This document shows positions 13,241-29,310 of a stretch of 64,000 nt of DNA, piece after piece. A model generated the notes under the pieces. That model was given only the letters and a program-made list of their open reading frames with translations. It was not told the DNA's origin and made no database searches. Within the stretch, counting starts at the first letter, position 1, and every line of letters starts with the position of its first letter. The stretch is from Hymenolepis diminuta (Eukaryota > Platyhelminthes > Cestoda > Cyclophyllidea > Hymenolepididae): assembly GCA_900708905.1 (NCBI GenBank), contig CAADRB010000015.1, positions 1,468,899 through 1,532,898 of the forward strand, given 5' to 3'. The translations under genes were made by a program, and so were the position numbers.

Positions 13241-16200
13241 GATAAGGTTTTTAACATCAAAGTAATTTGGTCAAATCAAATCAAAAAATCATATTTCCAT
13301 CTTATTTAGCAGTAGGTAACAAAGTTAACCAACTTAACAAACTTCAAAAGAAATATACTAAACAGTAAAATAATATAACATGGATATTTAGGCGTCAAAA
13401 GGGCTAATTTTTCGTTCATTTTTCTTAATTTGGAAGACTGTATGTCACAAGAATAAAGTTGCTGGAAATTATTAAGTATCGCTTAAAAGTAATCATAGAC
13501 AGTTTTTGTAATGTAAATTTTGGGTATTAAAAATTAGAAGCACGATTGATAATTTGCAATGCACTACTGCTTTACTGAAATGACATTATTTTAATTCAAC
13601 CTGCCTTAGTAACGATTAAAACTATCAAAATTCAAGAAAACACTACCAGTTTAGACAAAATTGTCCATAATCTTCAGTCAATAACAATACTGTTTAGAAT
13701 TCCTTCAGAAAAATGTGATAAATTTTCACCTCTTTATTATCAACGATATAAGTGGGATTTTGTATACTTATTACTAGATTTACGTCGCCATTTTAACTAG
13801 TTATAATATTCTAAATATCATTTACTTTTATGGATAAAGTTTCCTGAAATATGCGAAATAAATAAAGTTAAATCTTTCTAACAAAAATACGAAAAATTGC
13901 ACTTAAAATATTTTGAATAAATAAATTGAATAATAAAAATAAATAAAATGAAAATTAATCCTACTTATTTACAACTCCTTTGTATACACGACTTTTTATA
14001 CAAAATCAAAAATTAAACCTATGAAACTCTCTTTAGTGATACAATTTTATTGTCACAGCACTTGATGCACTTGTCGTTTTATTGTTAATTAAAAATCTCG
14101 TTCGAGGTAGCTTAAATTATAAACACAAAAAATTTTATAAATTGGCATAATTCTGTGCTAATTCAACAGAATTTCTTACACATTTATAGTTATGGTGAAC
14201 ATTTAAAACCATATTCTCTATCATTGATAAAAAGCGGCGTATGTTTTTTGCCAGATTTAAATGTTTTATCTAAATGCTCTTAGCAAGATTTTGTTGCGAC
14301 AGAGATTTTGCATTATAATGAGAGAGGAATTTTATTTTTCAAAGTTAGGAAAAATGCAAAAAATCATGAAAATTACAGATCTATTAGAGTGGCAATGACA
14401 GTTAGGGCATAAAAATGGTGGTTATATCAACTACAAAGAATATTTTTGGTAAACTTAAAAGGGAGTACAATTTCCTAAACGTGAACAGTCTGCATTTTCG
14501 GTATCTTTGTTATTGCTTTTAAATCCTATACAACTTTATCACTGTTAGACAACTAATACTTTTCAAATACTCAATTTTATAAAATTGAAAGATTTATTTT
14601 AAGGTTCAATCATACTTATTGTGGTTTATTATTATCGAGTTTAAATAGAGCAGTATAATACAATACAAGCACATTCAAATCAATCTAATTATTACTACAT
14701 CGAAAAATTCGATATCGTCCCTAGTGATCTTAATTTCGGAAACTTAAAATTAAAGAAATAATCATTTGCCTTTCATGGTGACAGCTTGTGTTTCAAAAAA
14801 GCTTAATGTTTGGAATTTTTAATAAAAAAGGAAAAAAGCAAATACGAATTTTTGAAGGCAGATCAATACATTAAGAAGATGAACGATAATTTAAAAAATA
14901 TTAAGTCAATTTGATTCCCAAACTTTGAGCTCAAATTCCACTCCATCAATGTGACTTCAAATTTTATGGTTTCAAAACTATTTCACTCAATTTTACAACT
15001 TTAATAGCCAAAAAATTATAAATATTTGTTATTTTATTGCTATAAAAATGAATACTTATAACACTTTCTTACGCGAAATAGGAATATCATTTTATTCACA
15101 GTTTTAAAAAATTATTTATAAATAAAAAACGCATTAATGGCCAAATTAAACTAATTTTTGCACAAAAATGTCAATTTTCTTCTTAAAAAGCTAATGGACA
15201 CATGCCACAACCTTGTTCTCTCTAGAGTTTAAAAGTTTACCTAAAAGTGCAAAACTAAGAAACTGCTTATCGACTTCTGGAAAATTAAGAGAATCGATTA
15301 AATATTTATTTGGTAAAATGTCAAAATTTGAGCTTAACAAAGCAACCATAATATCATTTAAATTGTTTTTAAAATTTTTCACATGCTCCATTTAGTTATT
15401 CAATTTTAATAGCAGATCTTAGTGATGTGGTATATCTTTTATAATGTTTTTCAACATTTTATCAAATGGGGAAAAACACTATCATAATTTAATAACACCG
15501 CTTTTATGATTTTGTCATAAGAGCATTTTATTTAAGAGAGATATTAATACGAACAGTATCATAATTAAAAAGGTGTAAAAGTAAACTTGAATAAATGCCA
15601 ACTGAATTACAATTTTACAAGAGTTTCTCTTTTAAGCGTTATTTTTAAACTGATTGTTTAAACAAAAACTGAATATTGTATATCTCTATAATTAATATGT
15701 ATCACTTAACCAAAGGGTTGACAAATAATATCTAGCAGGTTAGAACAAACAGGAACAATTTTCAGCAAATTAATTGGGTTTATAATTTCTGCTTTATTAA
15801 TTTCTGAAAAATCAATGCATTTACACTTTAGATCAAACCCTTAGGTTTCAAATTTTATCAACTATTCGTTCTATAGCTTTAAGTTTGAATTATAAATATC
15901 TTAATTTCCAGATCTGCGAATTATAAGATTTACAATTTATTCAGCTATATAATATAAAACCAGCGGTAATTCTTCAAATGTGGTCATTAGATTAAAAATG
16001 CGTAAATGACTTTTTATAGGAATAAAAAATCATTGCAGACATGAATTAAACAAATAAAATGATACATTTAATGAAAAAATGCTAAAGTATTTTTCAGTAG
16101 TGAAGTACAAAAAAAACACGATTTGCTTGATCAAAAACTAAATCGTCAAATATGTCATTTTTGTTGTCGACAGACGTCAGTAGCAGAGCTCTGAATCTCC

Positions 16201-19178
16201 TTATTAAAATCTAAATTTAATGTAAAAAATAATGAATCGAGTCTTGTTGATTTTGCAATAAAACATAAAATCTCTTTTTGCATTCTATAGACGTCGGATT
16301 ACGGTAGTAATAATTATTGTTTCTAAATACAATTGCGCTAAAAATGTGATAAAATAACCATTACTATTTAATACAATTTACGTTAAAAATAAAATACTCT
16401 CTTCCTCTATTGACTAAATGAATTGAAAGCAATGTGTTGACAGATAGGAGAGGTAGCAATTGGTTTATGATGCTCCAGGACATTTATGGATCAAAAGTGA
16501 AATTTAAAATAGTTTCCCAAAATCTATAAAATATTTTATTTCTAATTAAATTAAGCAATCTCTAAACATTGAAATAAATCTTCAATTCGCACAACTAAAA
16601 ACTAAATTAAAGTGGAGAATTCTTTTGGTAAGCATTTTGGAATTGAAGCAATTAGTTCAAATCAGATAGAAAGTATACTTTTGTCTTATTTGCTAATATT
16701 CAACTGAACTAATCAACTTGATCTTCCTTCTCAACTATTGGAAGTTGAAGACAAAGAATTGCTAAATGGATGTATCTTCAAAATCCTCAAATAAGTGAAA
16801 TTGGCTATTAGATCATACTGTTGAAAAAACTATTTTTATAACTATAATAAAAGCGATAAAATTAAAAATGTCATTATTATTATATATTTGGACTAATGAT
16901 GTACGCAAAAATTATACGAGAATCTCATTGAAAATTGTGCGCTCCTTACACATTATTAAAACATTACCCCGTTTTTCTCATTTAATTAATTAATATTAAT
17001 TCATCATAAAATGAAGATGATTTAAACAAAAAGTACTCAAACACCTTGGCAAAATCGATCTTCATGAATGAAAAATTGAACTGTATATACGGTTTCATAA
17101 CCTGTATTGCCACGCTAAAACTGTAAGATTCGGAATATCTTGTAAGTTTATCTCCCTTCCTAGCCGCTGCCAAGCATTTGCTGCACTCGAGCGGACGAAC
17201 CGTGAAATATGAATTCTGGAAGGTGATTTGTCCACTTAGTACATATCGTGCAATCCAAGTCTAAACTTAGCCGAATATCTACCAGATGTGAAGAAATTTG
17301 AAATCAATGATGCATACAAAACAATTTGCATGATCATTTCTTCATAAAAACGATTATTTTAGTGGGCGGGAATATCCAAATGATTGGATAAAAACTAGTT
17401 AAATATTCCGATTGAATGTACGATTGTAATGAAGGCATAATTCGGTATAGTCCAATCTACTCTAAGCACGCCTAAGTTTCTCCGCCAAAGTAACTACCTG
17501 TGTGTCTAGACAGATTAGTAATTACTCTACCAAAAAGATTTAATTTTATGTCAAATTGCATGCATTTCTATCGTAAGAGAAAAAGCATTTGTGATCAACA
17601 AATAATTGCAATGTACAGATATCCTGTTAAATGAGAATTGAAGTCTTAAACTTACATTCATTACTTTGTTATTAATATCATCTCTTTTAAATTAATATTA
17701 AAACACTCTTCCTTTTTAGTACTGTTGATGGTTTCCAAGCCTTTAAACAAAAGCACTTTCCAACTTCTTTCTTTAGCTAGGGGCTGGTAACGTTAAGCCT
17801 CTCTGCTGGTAAAGTCGAATTTTGTCAACTTCTTTATCGGTCAAACTTAACCATTACGTTTGGTAATTTAATAACTGGGTTGTTACCAATTAACATTGAC
17901 TCCATGGCCTCTGATTTGGTCAACGAGGCCGTCAACCGCTACAACATTGATGGATGGGCTAGAAATGCATATTGAAAACCACGGTATCCGTTTAACCCAA
18001 CAGCAAGGGCTAATGATCTAGTTTATATTAAACTAAATTCATTTTCTGTGAATGATAATATGTTAACTTACCAAAAATTTTTATTTTTTAATGCCTTTTA
18101 GATCATTTATATTTGTAACCAATCTATTTGATTTCCATGAAAGCCATTTTTTCATATAATAAAGGCTATTAATGAGTAAGGTCAAACTAGATGGCATTTT
18201 AAAAATATCAAGTAAAAAGAAAATAGCTGCCTGTTTTGCTCCAAATAGATCTTAGTTTACTTTCTACTAGTAACGTCTTCTAAATTATAATTTAAAAATG
18301 TGGTCGTGTAAATAATTAAAATTTACTTAAAATGTCGCGATTAAATTATTTACGCATAAGTTAATGACCACTTATTTCAGTGAACTGTATTTTATTAATA
18401 TTAATGCCAAAATGACCTCAAGCATCCTATCAAGTATATTATCTTTTAAATGAAAATGCATTCATATGATTATTAAATGCAATAAAAATGCACATAAATA
18501 CAAAATTAAATTGCTTGAGAGTCTAAAAGGTCATCTGCAAAATCAATGCTATGCAATAACTTTATCAACACATTTATTGCACTTCCATAAGGACATTAAA
18601 ATAAATTTTTTTTATTGTTTTAAACGTTGGCAAAATATAGCTAAAATTAGTTCTTTCTATCTGATATTAAAAGGTTTTTTTCCCTCTGCAATACTTTCTT
18701 TTAAAAAGACCACGGGAAAACTTAATGGATCATTTTAGACTCCTTCATTTACAGTCGCTACTTTTTAGTAAAATCCATTTACGGCAAAAGCTATGAAAGA
18801 TTATTCTTAAAGAATGCTTTTAGAAAATCACATGAGACTATTTCAAGAAATGTGATCATTAAAAACAAAATTATGTTTTATTTTTTGCTAAAAAATACAT
18901 TCGAAATCAAAAATTAACATACAGTTATGTGTGAACCAGGACTAAAAATAGATTAGAATAAATTCTTTACGTTAATACCATTTACAGAAAAAATAGAATC
19001 CAAACCTCTTCAGCTACTTACAATTGTTGTTTCTTATCTTTAGAAAGAGAAAGAAATAAAGATGTTTCATCTTATCATCATGAACATTAGAGCAATCCAT
19101 TAGGAGTTAAAAGACAGGAATCAAGTAAAAATAGAAAATGAAATTTGTATAAAAGTGGTGTGGAATAAGCTATCTTTA

Positions 19179-19198
19179 GACAGACAGACAGACAGACA
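19179..19198. repeat. (GACA)5 microsatellite
   Basis: Five perfect GACA units in tandem. Confidence 0.9.
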
Positions 19199-22100
19199 AT
19201 TAATTCACGATTATGTCAAAATAAAGAGGATTATAAGCGGAGGGTTTCATTAACCAAACAAATATTGTTCTCATTACTATCATTGTTACAGAAGTAAGAA
19301 AACATCTATAAAACAAGTGATTAAGTAGTTGTTTCCTTAAGTTGTCATTAAGCCAACATTTTAATGTCTGAAGTTGTTTTAATTGGACTAACTTTGGGGC
19401 AACATTATTAAACCATATTAAAAATGAAATCAAATTGTTAGCTTTTCATTCAGCCATTTAGATTTACGATTTTCCACTTATATATGCTAAGAGGAAAAAA
19501 ACAAGAGAGAAAGAATAATTATATCAAAAGATATTAAAAATTAGAATTAATTAAAGAAATCAATAACGCAATGGGAGATGCATTCTTGCAATATTTATTT
19601 ACAATAAATATTTTTAGACAATTTAATCCGCATAGTGGAATTGTTTTTATATTGTTAATTCTTAGAAAAAAATACAGTTTAATTTATATACCTTAAATTC
19701 GGACTCACTGCAAAACTTAACCTAAGCAAATTAAATATTATTTAACATTAAAGAGTGTAACAATCTTCTAAAAGTAGATGGATCTGGAAGTGGGCATTCT
19801 TCTGCCTCATAAAAGCTGGAGTTAATATAAGAAAATGTCTATAACAAAATTAAAATAGATGCTAATGTTTGCTCTAATTTTTCAACATAGAAAAAAATTC
19901 GCAGCCAGAAAAGGGTTAAAATAATTCCCTTTTGTGTTTTTGGGACAGTCGAGCTTTGAAAATTTTTTTTCTTCTCTTTCTTTGTGCTTGTGTAGCAATA
20001 TAAGAAGTTCTTTGAAACTCTAGGTACCATTAAGTTATTTGCGTATTTAAACTTTTTGCGTACATTGCGCTTATTTTCTTAAAAATATTGCAGTATTTTC
20101 TTATTCACTTTTCTCGAAAGAAGAAAAATGTAAATATAGATTTATTTAGAGTCTTGATAGTTATTTCATACATAATTTAGCAGAGTATAGAGATAGGAAT
20201 GTTTTATTCAATTGCGTGATAACTATTGCTTATCTGACAGTTTGGTTTGATTGACGTTTGGTTTGAGTAGATTTTTTTCTTTTCTTTATCTCTTTGATAA
20301 AACAAATGTAGATCTTTGAACCGTACGTAATTTCAAACAATTTTCTGCCGTTTAAAACATTTAGATATGACTCATTACTAAATTTAATATATGTAAAATT
20401 TGACTCCTGAAATATATTTGCCTTTAACTTTTTATTTTTTATATAATTATCATGCAATGCTAATGTCAAAAATAGAATTAATTGTTGCTGGTGTAAAGAT
20501 TAACCATCGGATTGCAATAAAGAATTGAAAAGAATTAATATTTTGTCAAGCATCTTTAACATATCTGTAAGTCAACAATTATCGACGATTCATCATATAT
20601 CTGTTATCTGTATTTTATCAACAATTTTGACAATAAGAAAATGTTTAAATTAGTGATTCTCAATAAAGGGGCTCCAAGATGCATGAACATGCGTTGTTAG
20701 AAAATACTTTTCCAAATGAACTTGGAAACTCAGGAAACTAAAATTCATAGATGCTACGTAAAGTTAAAGAAAACTAATAAAGTAATAATTTTAAATGCAA
20801 AAATTATATTAATAAGTTAATATGCACACATCATCTGTTTATATTAAATTATTAATCTTTTTAGCAATTATGAAAACTATATGCAGGTTTAACAGCGTTT
20901 AAAAATTTAATATTTCGAAAAACTAGTTTTAAATGTTGATGAGATTAGAACGTCAAGCACGTTAATTTCTTTTAAAGTAAATTAATATTTCATAAGGAAA
21001 ATAATTTTTTTTAAATATCCAAAAGTTCAAAGATTCAATTATTTTGATGATCTGATCTCGTTACTCCTGAGTTAGTTCCTGTCTGCGATACCTGATGCCT
21101 GTTAACTAGGCAGTTTAATTAAAAGATTGATCGAGTTACTTTGATTCAATGGTATTCTGTTAAAGCAGTGAATGAATATTTGAGATGATAGAAAATTTTA
21201 AGAATGGCACAGTTCATAATGGTTTGGATTAGAACAAGATTCAGCACTATTCACATGCTTTAAATCTACCTTTTTTCCCATAAGCAAAATAAATCCTTCC
21301 ATTTAGTACATAATTTTATGTGCATATTTAGCTAAATAATCGCTCTTTTTTACCGCACTGGACAAAGTCTGAAACATTCTGACTCTAAATTCAAAACGGA
21401 AATATCTTTAGTTCAAACTGTTATTAAAATATTTAAGGGTCAGCCCTATCAAGGCTTTAAATCTAAGTTTACACCAGTCAACTTATCTCCAGTCTCAAAA
21501 TGAGAGTGGTGCAACTGCTCAATTTTAAATTTTACCTTTCTTCCGGCCTAAAACAAATATGAACTCGACCGTGAAATATGTAGCCACGAAAGTAAAGGAG
21601 AATAAAAATTTCGTTCTTAAAAATTGAAATGCTTGTTCCCTCGATTGTCTTAAAACCAACTTGCAGCATGACTGTCCTTCTTAAGTAACCGGAAGGGGGT
21701 GAGGACGAAGAGACGAATCACAGGAAGAGTTTGAGATACAGCTTTATTTTTCGAGGGAGACGTTTTCTTACTCCACTTACTTCTTTATTTGGTAACTGTA
21801 ATAAATAAACGCTTAAGTATGTACAACTAACTTCTTTATATTAAACGGATATTAATTGATAAAAAATGGCTTAATATGTAGTAAAATATAAGTTGAACAA
21901 ATGCAGACCATTCTCAAAAAATTATGTCATGTAATAATTTAACCAGCACTTACATAATTATGATTGCAAATATTCATGCTTTAAAATTCCAAAAGGATTA
22001 TATAAAGTAACAAGTAATCTTGAAAATTCGTCGACTATGCATTAGTTCATTAATTTATTTAATAAGCATCCTTAATGAAAGAAAGAATTTATTATTGAAA

Positions 22101-23129
22101 CAGTCAGTGCCGAAAGATGAAAAGCCACCAAAAGATGATATTTTGAGACATAAATCTACAAAACTTGATCATTAAACTTATTTTGTACACCTTAAGATAT
22201 AAAGTAAAATCACAATGTGAGAGGAACTTAGGTTGCCTTATTCACTGAAACATTTATTATTTTTGCTTTAAATGATATATTTTAATGCATAAAGATAATA
22301 GGAAAATATTTTAATAAGTGCAGCTTGTTCGTATTTTCACTATGAAGTAATAGCATTTTTTTCAGTGTAATTTCCCTTTATTTTAATTTGAATGAAAATG
22401 AGAATCCCATTTATTACAAATAGCTGCTTTGCAACTATTTAACAATTCATACGCAATGAAAATAAGGCTAAGTAAAAATAATGTCACCAAACTGTGGTAA
22501 AATTTAATTTTTGCGAATTTAGGGCAAGTTGCAAAGAGATGTACACCAGTTAACCCCATCACTTACAGTCTGATCCATTAAAACCCATATGAGTGAAGTT
22601 AAACTGCACTAAATGTAAATTCACAATCCTAAAAGTGATTATTTTCTCACCTTAAAATTAAAAAATTCTAGGTATTGCAATCTCCAAATCTGGAGTATTG
22701 CTTCTACTAAGCTGCTAAATAGCTTCATTAAGACTAAAATTAAAAGATAATGTATTTTTCAAACAAACTCGACTTTGTTTCTACCCGACGCAAAACTGCA
22801 GACCTAACTAACAACTTTGTTCAGTTAAATTACGGTTTACCTCAAAATTTTATATGAAACGTTTGTTATCGGATAGGAAAAATCAAATTAAGTAAAACCT
22901 CAGATGCCTTTGCTATCATCCTAGTTTTCTCCTTGATCCCTTCCCCAAACTTCTCATAAATATGGCTCAATTTCTTGGTGCTTGGACAATATCGGATAAA
23001 AACTGTCAAATAGGTAGAACCTGATTAAAGGCAAATAAACCAGAGAAAATAAAAAAATCAAATAGATCTTATGATACCAACTGCTTTCTTTCTAATGCAT
23101 TTGCAAATACTTTTAAAATTTAATTTCTT

Positions 23130-26100
23130 CCTATCCACTCTCTTGTCAATTTCCTTAATTACAAGATTGAAGACCCAAAAGCAGTGTTTTATGGCAGTGC
23201 ATAGGCAAACGACGCCAAATTTTTTGACGAATTCGTTCTCTTTTCTAATTTGCAATTTGCAGAAGAGTTTTGCTTCACAGTAATAGAGAGTATTTATTTT
23301 CTGCGCTATTACCTTCCCAAGAGAAACATATCTTACTAAAATGATTTCCGTACTTTAACTCGCATGCAATTTAAGTACTTTAAATAACCTGAACTTAAAT
23401 TTTTAGGTTTGCGTACTTAAAATTTGAGTAATATATCTTGAGTTCGTTTTAAATCTACTAAACCGAAAACCCTCACATTAAAAGTTCATTTGTTAATTTA
23501 TGATAACTTGTCTAACTGTAATGTTTGCAACATATGCCACAGTATACATATTAAAGATATTAATAGTTGATGTTAAATTCAAAATATAAAAAATTATTTT
23601 ATTGAATTTGTACTAACAATAAGCTTATAGTTGGTCAATTGTCCTTGCATAAAAATTTGATGCCATTATAATTGCAACCAACTACACAGTGTACACTATG
23701 CAATTTTTGTAGGCAAGAAGGGATTAAAAACATTATCTAAACATTGCTTTTACCATAAGTTTAAAAAATTAGGGAAAAAAGTGAAGGTCGAGATTTAAAC
23801 AACCTTGACGAAATTCGATCTTTGAAATCAGGGTGTATGTTTTATATATTTTAAATATAGTTCACAGGATACGATCTATCAATCAGATTTCAAAAATTAA
23901 TCCCGCTTCCTAAACAACTTCAGGCTATGTTGGCTATGTTGGCCGGATGAATAATTAAGATCTTCAAAAACACCTTTCTTCTCTTGACTAAGATGATCAT
24001 GCAGTTTTAATACAGCAGATCTCGCTCCTTCCTTCTATTTATCAGCATTTCTTAAGTAATGTTTCATGTCCAAGTGCTTTTTATAATGAATTGACAAAAT
24101 TTAAATTAATAATAAGTAATTAAATTTCTACGAAACAAGAAAAAACAAATAAATACCGTTAAATTTACTTATAACAACTGAAGCTTAACCGTAATTAAAG
24201 AAGTTTGCTTAGATTTACCATAAAACTAGTTTATTAAATAGTTACCGATATCACTAAATTCCTGATTTTGAGTTACATTCAATGTTGGGAAAAGTCTGCT
24301 GTTCGAGAAAATTGGATGGGCAAATTTATAGCACATCATAATATTTATTTCAATTGTGCTTTCTCTATCGAATTTTCCATTGCTTAATTTATTACAGTTT
24401 CTTATTGAATAATTATTTTTCTATTTTATTTTTTTAAATATAGAGATAAAGTTGCCCTTTTGAATGCGAGAATAAAATCAGGAAGTGCTTATTTTCTTAC
24501 CCTCTGTGTCTTTTCTTCTTCTATGCCTTTGTGCTGTTTTCAGTCTGCATCGTTTCTAAATGGATTTCTTGCTTAATATCTATTGATTGCTGATTCTTGC
24601 GTAATGGCCAATGAGACTTCTTCTTGACAAAAAGATATAATGCAAAATTTGAAACATTTACGCATAATAAAAATGTCAAAAAATTAAAATTCAGCATCTT
24701 TTGGAATACTTTACAAATTTTTGAACAATAAAGGAAAAATGTGCTACCTTTTCAAACAGCATTTTAAAATTCTTGTTTATTTTCGAGTAATTTTTGTATG
24801 TGTATTTACTAGGAGATGTATCTGAAGCAAGTGAGCGCCTTGCTATATTGTGAAGGTAATATTTTTGAGAAAGGTCAGTAAAACTTGATTAAATTAATTT
24901 ATAATTTTTCCTAATTTTTCTCTCAGTTTGGAGGGATTAATGACTTTTATTTACCATGACCTATCTGCTTTTCAAGCATATATTGAGCGCAATTTTTTCC
25001 ATTTATTTAAATAAGAAAAGAAATAAGCAATAAATCAAAATTTTCAGTAAAATTAGAAAGACAAATTGGCATGCAAAATTAAATTCACACACCAAAAATT
25101 CTTATAGCATTTCCTTTTTTAAATATTTGAAAAAAATTCTAGCACGAGATTCACCAAGATTGCAATTTTCTACAGCCTACTTTACGTATTCCACAATTTA
25201 ATATATTTCAAATATAAAATGTTTAGAATTTTAAATCATATTTCAATCTTGTGTAATGTCATTTGTTTATAAAGTAAAGGTTGGCCATAGAAACACACTT
25301 AAATTGTAGTAAAACTCTTAGTATTTCAAAGTAATTATCTAGCTGATAATTTTTGTAGCACACACTTTTAGCAATAATAAATCATTTCCAAACATAAACC
25401 AACTTTTTGACATTGTCATTAGGTAATTTAATTTATTCCTAATTTTTTACCAACATAAACTTTTCCATCAATTTAAAACTCTAAAGATCTTCAGAAATTT
25501 AAAAGTTGAAGAATATGCTAAGTTATCAGCATATTAAAATATCAGTGAGCTAGTTGCTTCCTCGCTTAGAAAGTGATAAATCACCATATACACGGATCGA
25601 CGTGAAGACCATCAATGAATGATATCAACCATTTGAGACCATAGAATCTTTAACGAAGTTAATGATGGAGGTTAAAAAACTGCAAATAAACGCTAATGCA
25701 TAAATGGGATTCAACATTAAATCACGTGGTGTGTTTCTGTAAAATTCTTTTTAACAAATTAAACCATTCACCATCATCATTTCTGCAAACCCTATTAAAT
25801 GCGCTGTTGTTACATCTTATGCCGTCCGCTATGTATAATTGCCGATGCCTTCACACGTTGAATAACAGTTGATGGTCATAATCATACACAAGACACATCT
25901 GTATGGGTTTCTGTTACTCCACAATCTCCACTAACAGAGAATACTCGGATTCTTGTTGCTCCGAATTATTTCCCATTGATTGGATTTTCATGATTGACAT
26001 ATTCATTTATAACATGAATATTTTATAGATTTTTTAAAAATTTTTCAAAAGCCGGAATTCTAGGTTCAAGCACATAATGTTCTTAAGAAGCGTAAAATTA

Positions 26101-29100
26101 TAAACTAAAAATCCAATGCTTTAGTGAATAAATATACTTCTATTTTTTAATACGTGAGGATTTTTGTCGTTTTTAAATGGAAATAAAATCTAGAAAACAG
26201 TCGGACAATTCAATAGAAAGTGATCGGAAGAGTGATAATCAATAATGAAAAATACAACAGGTATAAGTGAAAGGAGAAAAATGAACTTTCCTCATAGTCT
26301 TGCCGTTGTAATATTATATATGAACATTTGAATATAAACTCAACTGAAAAAGATAGAATTGATAAGGTAAAGAGTATGCCAGAGTATGCAGAGAAAGAGA
26401 AATACCTGAAATAAGTACGTTTAATTCAACTGCGCATGACAAGTATCTAAGATACTTGCTGCAGAATTGACCATCTCTATTTAATGTACTCAAATTCGTT
26501 TGAAGAATTTTTATAACTAAAGAGAAGAAAAATTAATTCACATTTTTTCACTCCAGTCCCACCATCATTTCATTAAAAATTGAAAGAATATAATAAATCA
26601 AACTGTCATTTGAAATTTTTACCATGTTTTACGTGAACGAAGGTAGATAATCCCTAAAAGAATGTCACAGTACATACAAGGATGCTTCAGATTACCCCTA
26701 ACGTTAAAAAGTTGTAAAGAAAAATCCAAGACGAAGGTTCATTTGATGTATGGAAAATTATCTGAAATTTGGACAAATTAACAGCACATATTAAGTTTTG
26801 TTGATTTAGTCTTAAGGAATGACAAAATACTTAACTTAGTCTATCCGCTTCACTCTTTCTCGGGTTCTGGGTTACTGTTGAAACTCCCTTCTCACCTAAA
26901 TTTGAATACTCCTATTAATGATCGCCAAACCAATTACGTTCTTTTGAAAGGGAATGATTTTTTTCTCTTCACAAAAGGAAAATTAGCTGGGTAAGAAATG
27001 GTAAGCAATTTCATTCAAACCATGTTCATAGAAAATACCCTATATGTTTAAAAATTAAATGAAGCATTACATTCTAATTAAAACTTAAGGCAAATTTACG
27101 TTATATGCAGCATTAGGGGAATTGTTCACACATTTAACCTATGATTTTTTTAATAGCGCCAATGGAATTTGAAAGCACGTATACAATTTTTTTCCCATTC
27201 AACTACTTACCAAATGGTTTTAATTATCTTTGAATTGTAGGTTCTTCCGAAAAGTATTCCCAAACCCCAAAGAAAAAAATTTGTATCACTGAAGCCTTTC
27301 CATAGCAAAAACAATATCTGTTTAGGTTTTGCACAGAGTTATATGATTTTTCTATTCAACCCATGTAGTCATACGTAGGGAATTATTATGGAATAGAATT
27401 TAGTTTTGTAGATAACATGAATTTTATTAATAAACAGAAGTAGCGTGGAATTATGGCTAATGGTTTTGAAATGAATTACCATTAAAACCGCGTTAATACA
27501 CTTTCTTTTCAATTCACTTTATTACAATGTCGTATCAGTGATATAAATGTATCTATAAGTTGAAGAAGATATTTCAATGATTTAAGAAGATATTTGCAAA
27601 TCACGGATTTCTACAGTCCATTGAGTCGTGCTCCACTGCTGCATATTTAAAGTTTTATTTTCAATTTTTAATATTATCAGCATACAGAGCTACCAGAATT
27701 ATGAACTGAACTGAGAATTTGTTCATGCCAAGTGGAATTTTTTTCAACTGACATTCAGAGCAGCAAGTTTTACTAGGAAGCACAAATCGTATTTCAGCTT
27801 TCACATGCGTTCATTTTGCACATTCATTCCATCGTCCTATTCATAGTCCACTCATAAATACCATCAGCTAGTTTTTAAATCTAAAGCCAACTTCATTTTT
27901 TCGAAGGTATTTTTACATAGACTATGCAATCGACCTTCAACTCTACTATTCACTGTGTCATCTTATGCTTTGGGAAATATCTACTGATAAAATTCCTTCA
28001 AAGTGGAATTTATAAGATTTAAACTATAACGTTTGCACCATCAAAAATGCTTCTTCCCATATTACTATCCCGATAAAATGTTCAGTTTTTAAAGGATTAT
28101 TATTGCATTAGCCAGAATACACTTATGCAAGTCAGTGGTTACAAAGTTAATAATAAACAATACACATTCAGTAACATAAATAGCCAATCAAACTGATTAA
28201 CTTAGGCCAACAAGAGGGATAGAAGGGTAAGAATATCTTATCCGGACGTCTTCATGATGTTACCTATATATTGCCATCAACCGTTAACGGGATTGATAAG
28301 TCTTAAAATTACTGTATTAAAAGTAATTTTTTGCCAATTTGCTACCTAGTGGTACTAAATTTGAGACAGGAAATAAAATTCTTGTCAATTTACACAATCA
28401 GATTAAATATATTAAGTGGCAATTCAAATCCCCTTTATTGATATTTAGGATTCGCTCTTTATTCAATTACCATATTCAAAATATGGCATTATTTTTGTGT
28501 ATTTATCTACATATGCCATCCAAAAATTTCTCAAAATTATTGCCTTTGGAATGATTTATATCAGTATTAAAAACTTTAAATGCAAAATTTTCTATTTAAA
28601 TTAAAGAATCGAACATTTTTTTTCTCAGTAATTTTTTATCCATTAAGTCAACTGGCAATACAAGCTCAAATAAAGCGAATAAATTTCATCCAGTTTAACA
28701 ATAAATTAATTAAAGAAAGTTTTACTCGGATCGACTACGAGTTCATATCTGCTACAACTAACTAGGTCTTCTTGTTTACATAATTTTCAATATTTGGTGC
28801 AAATTGAAAATTGAATAAATTATAATTTTCTTTTTTATGATAATTCTCCCAATTAATCCAGTTTCTTTGCAGTGTTTGCTTTACCCAATGATATTAATAA
28901 ATGCAGACCGAATTTTGCAATAATGCATTTTTGAGTGTTAATAAAGATGCATTCTGCTATTAAATTATTAATACTCATATTTGTACTTCATTTGAGTTAA
29001 AATAAGCATAATGAATATTTGTAGATTGGTTGTAACATAATGTTAATCGCTACGATACGTTACAGTTCATTTGATGGGGAGTATCACTGAGAGGTTGCAT

Positions 29101-29310
29101 TTAATTAATGACCACAAATAGTCAACTTTGAAAATGGTGTGGTCAAAAATATGAATCTCGTGTTCTGTTATACAGAATAAAAATGATGTGATAAATTTTA
29201 TTTTCATATTTCATTAAATTTTATTTGTATGTTTCTATTTATTTTGGAGAAAAATATTCGCGGTTGAAGTTTTCCAGAAACTAATTTGAATACCTTGAAA
29301 TAAATAATTA
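23130..29310 (+). repeat. Left copy of an old collinear duplication
   Basis: Blocks at 23130-23205, 24500-24605, 25060-25215, 25938-25985, 28729-28760, 28880-28925 and 29250-29310 recur in the same order and orientation at 42495-48015. The clearest are AGTTCATATCTGCT at about 28740/47318 and the TGAAGTTTTCCAGAA/TAAAGTTTTTCAGAA block at about 29265/47965. Between blocks similarity fades, so the event is ancient. A further match at 13040-13240 versus 32480-32640 suggests a longer unit. Confidence 0.6.
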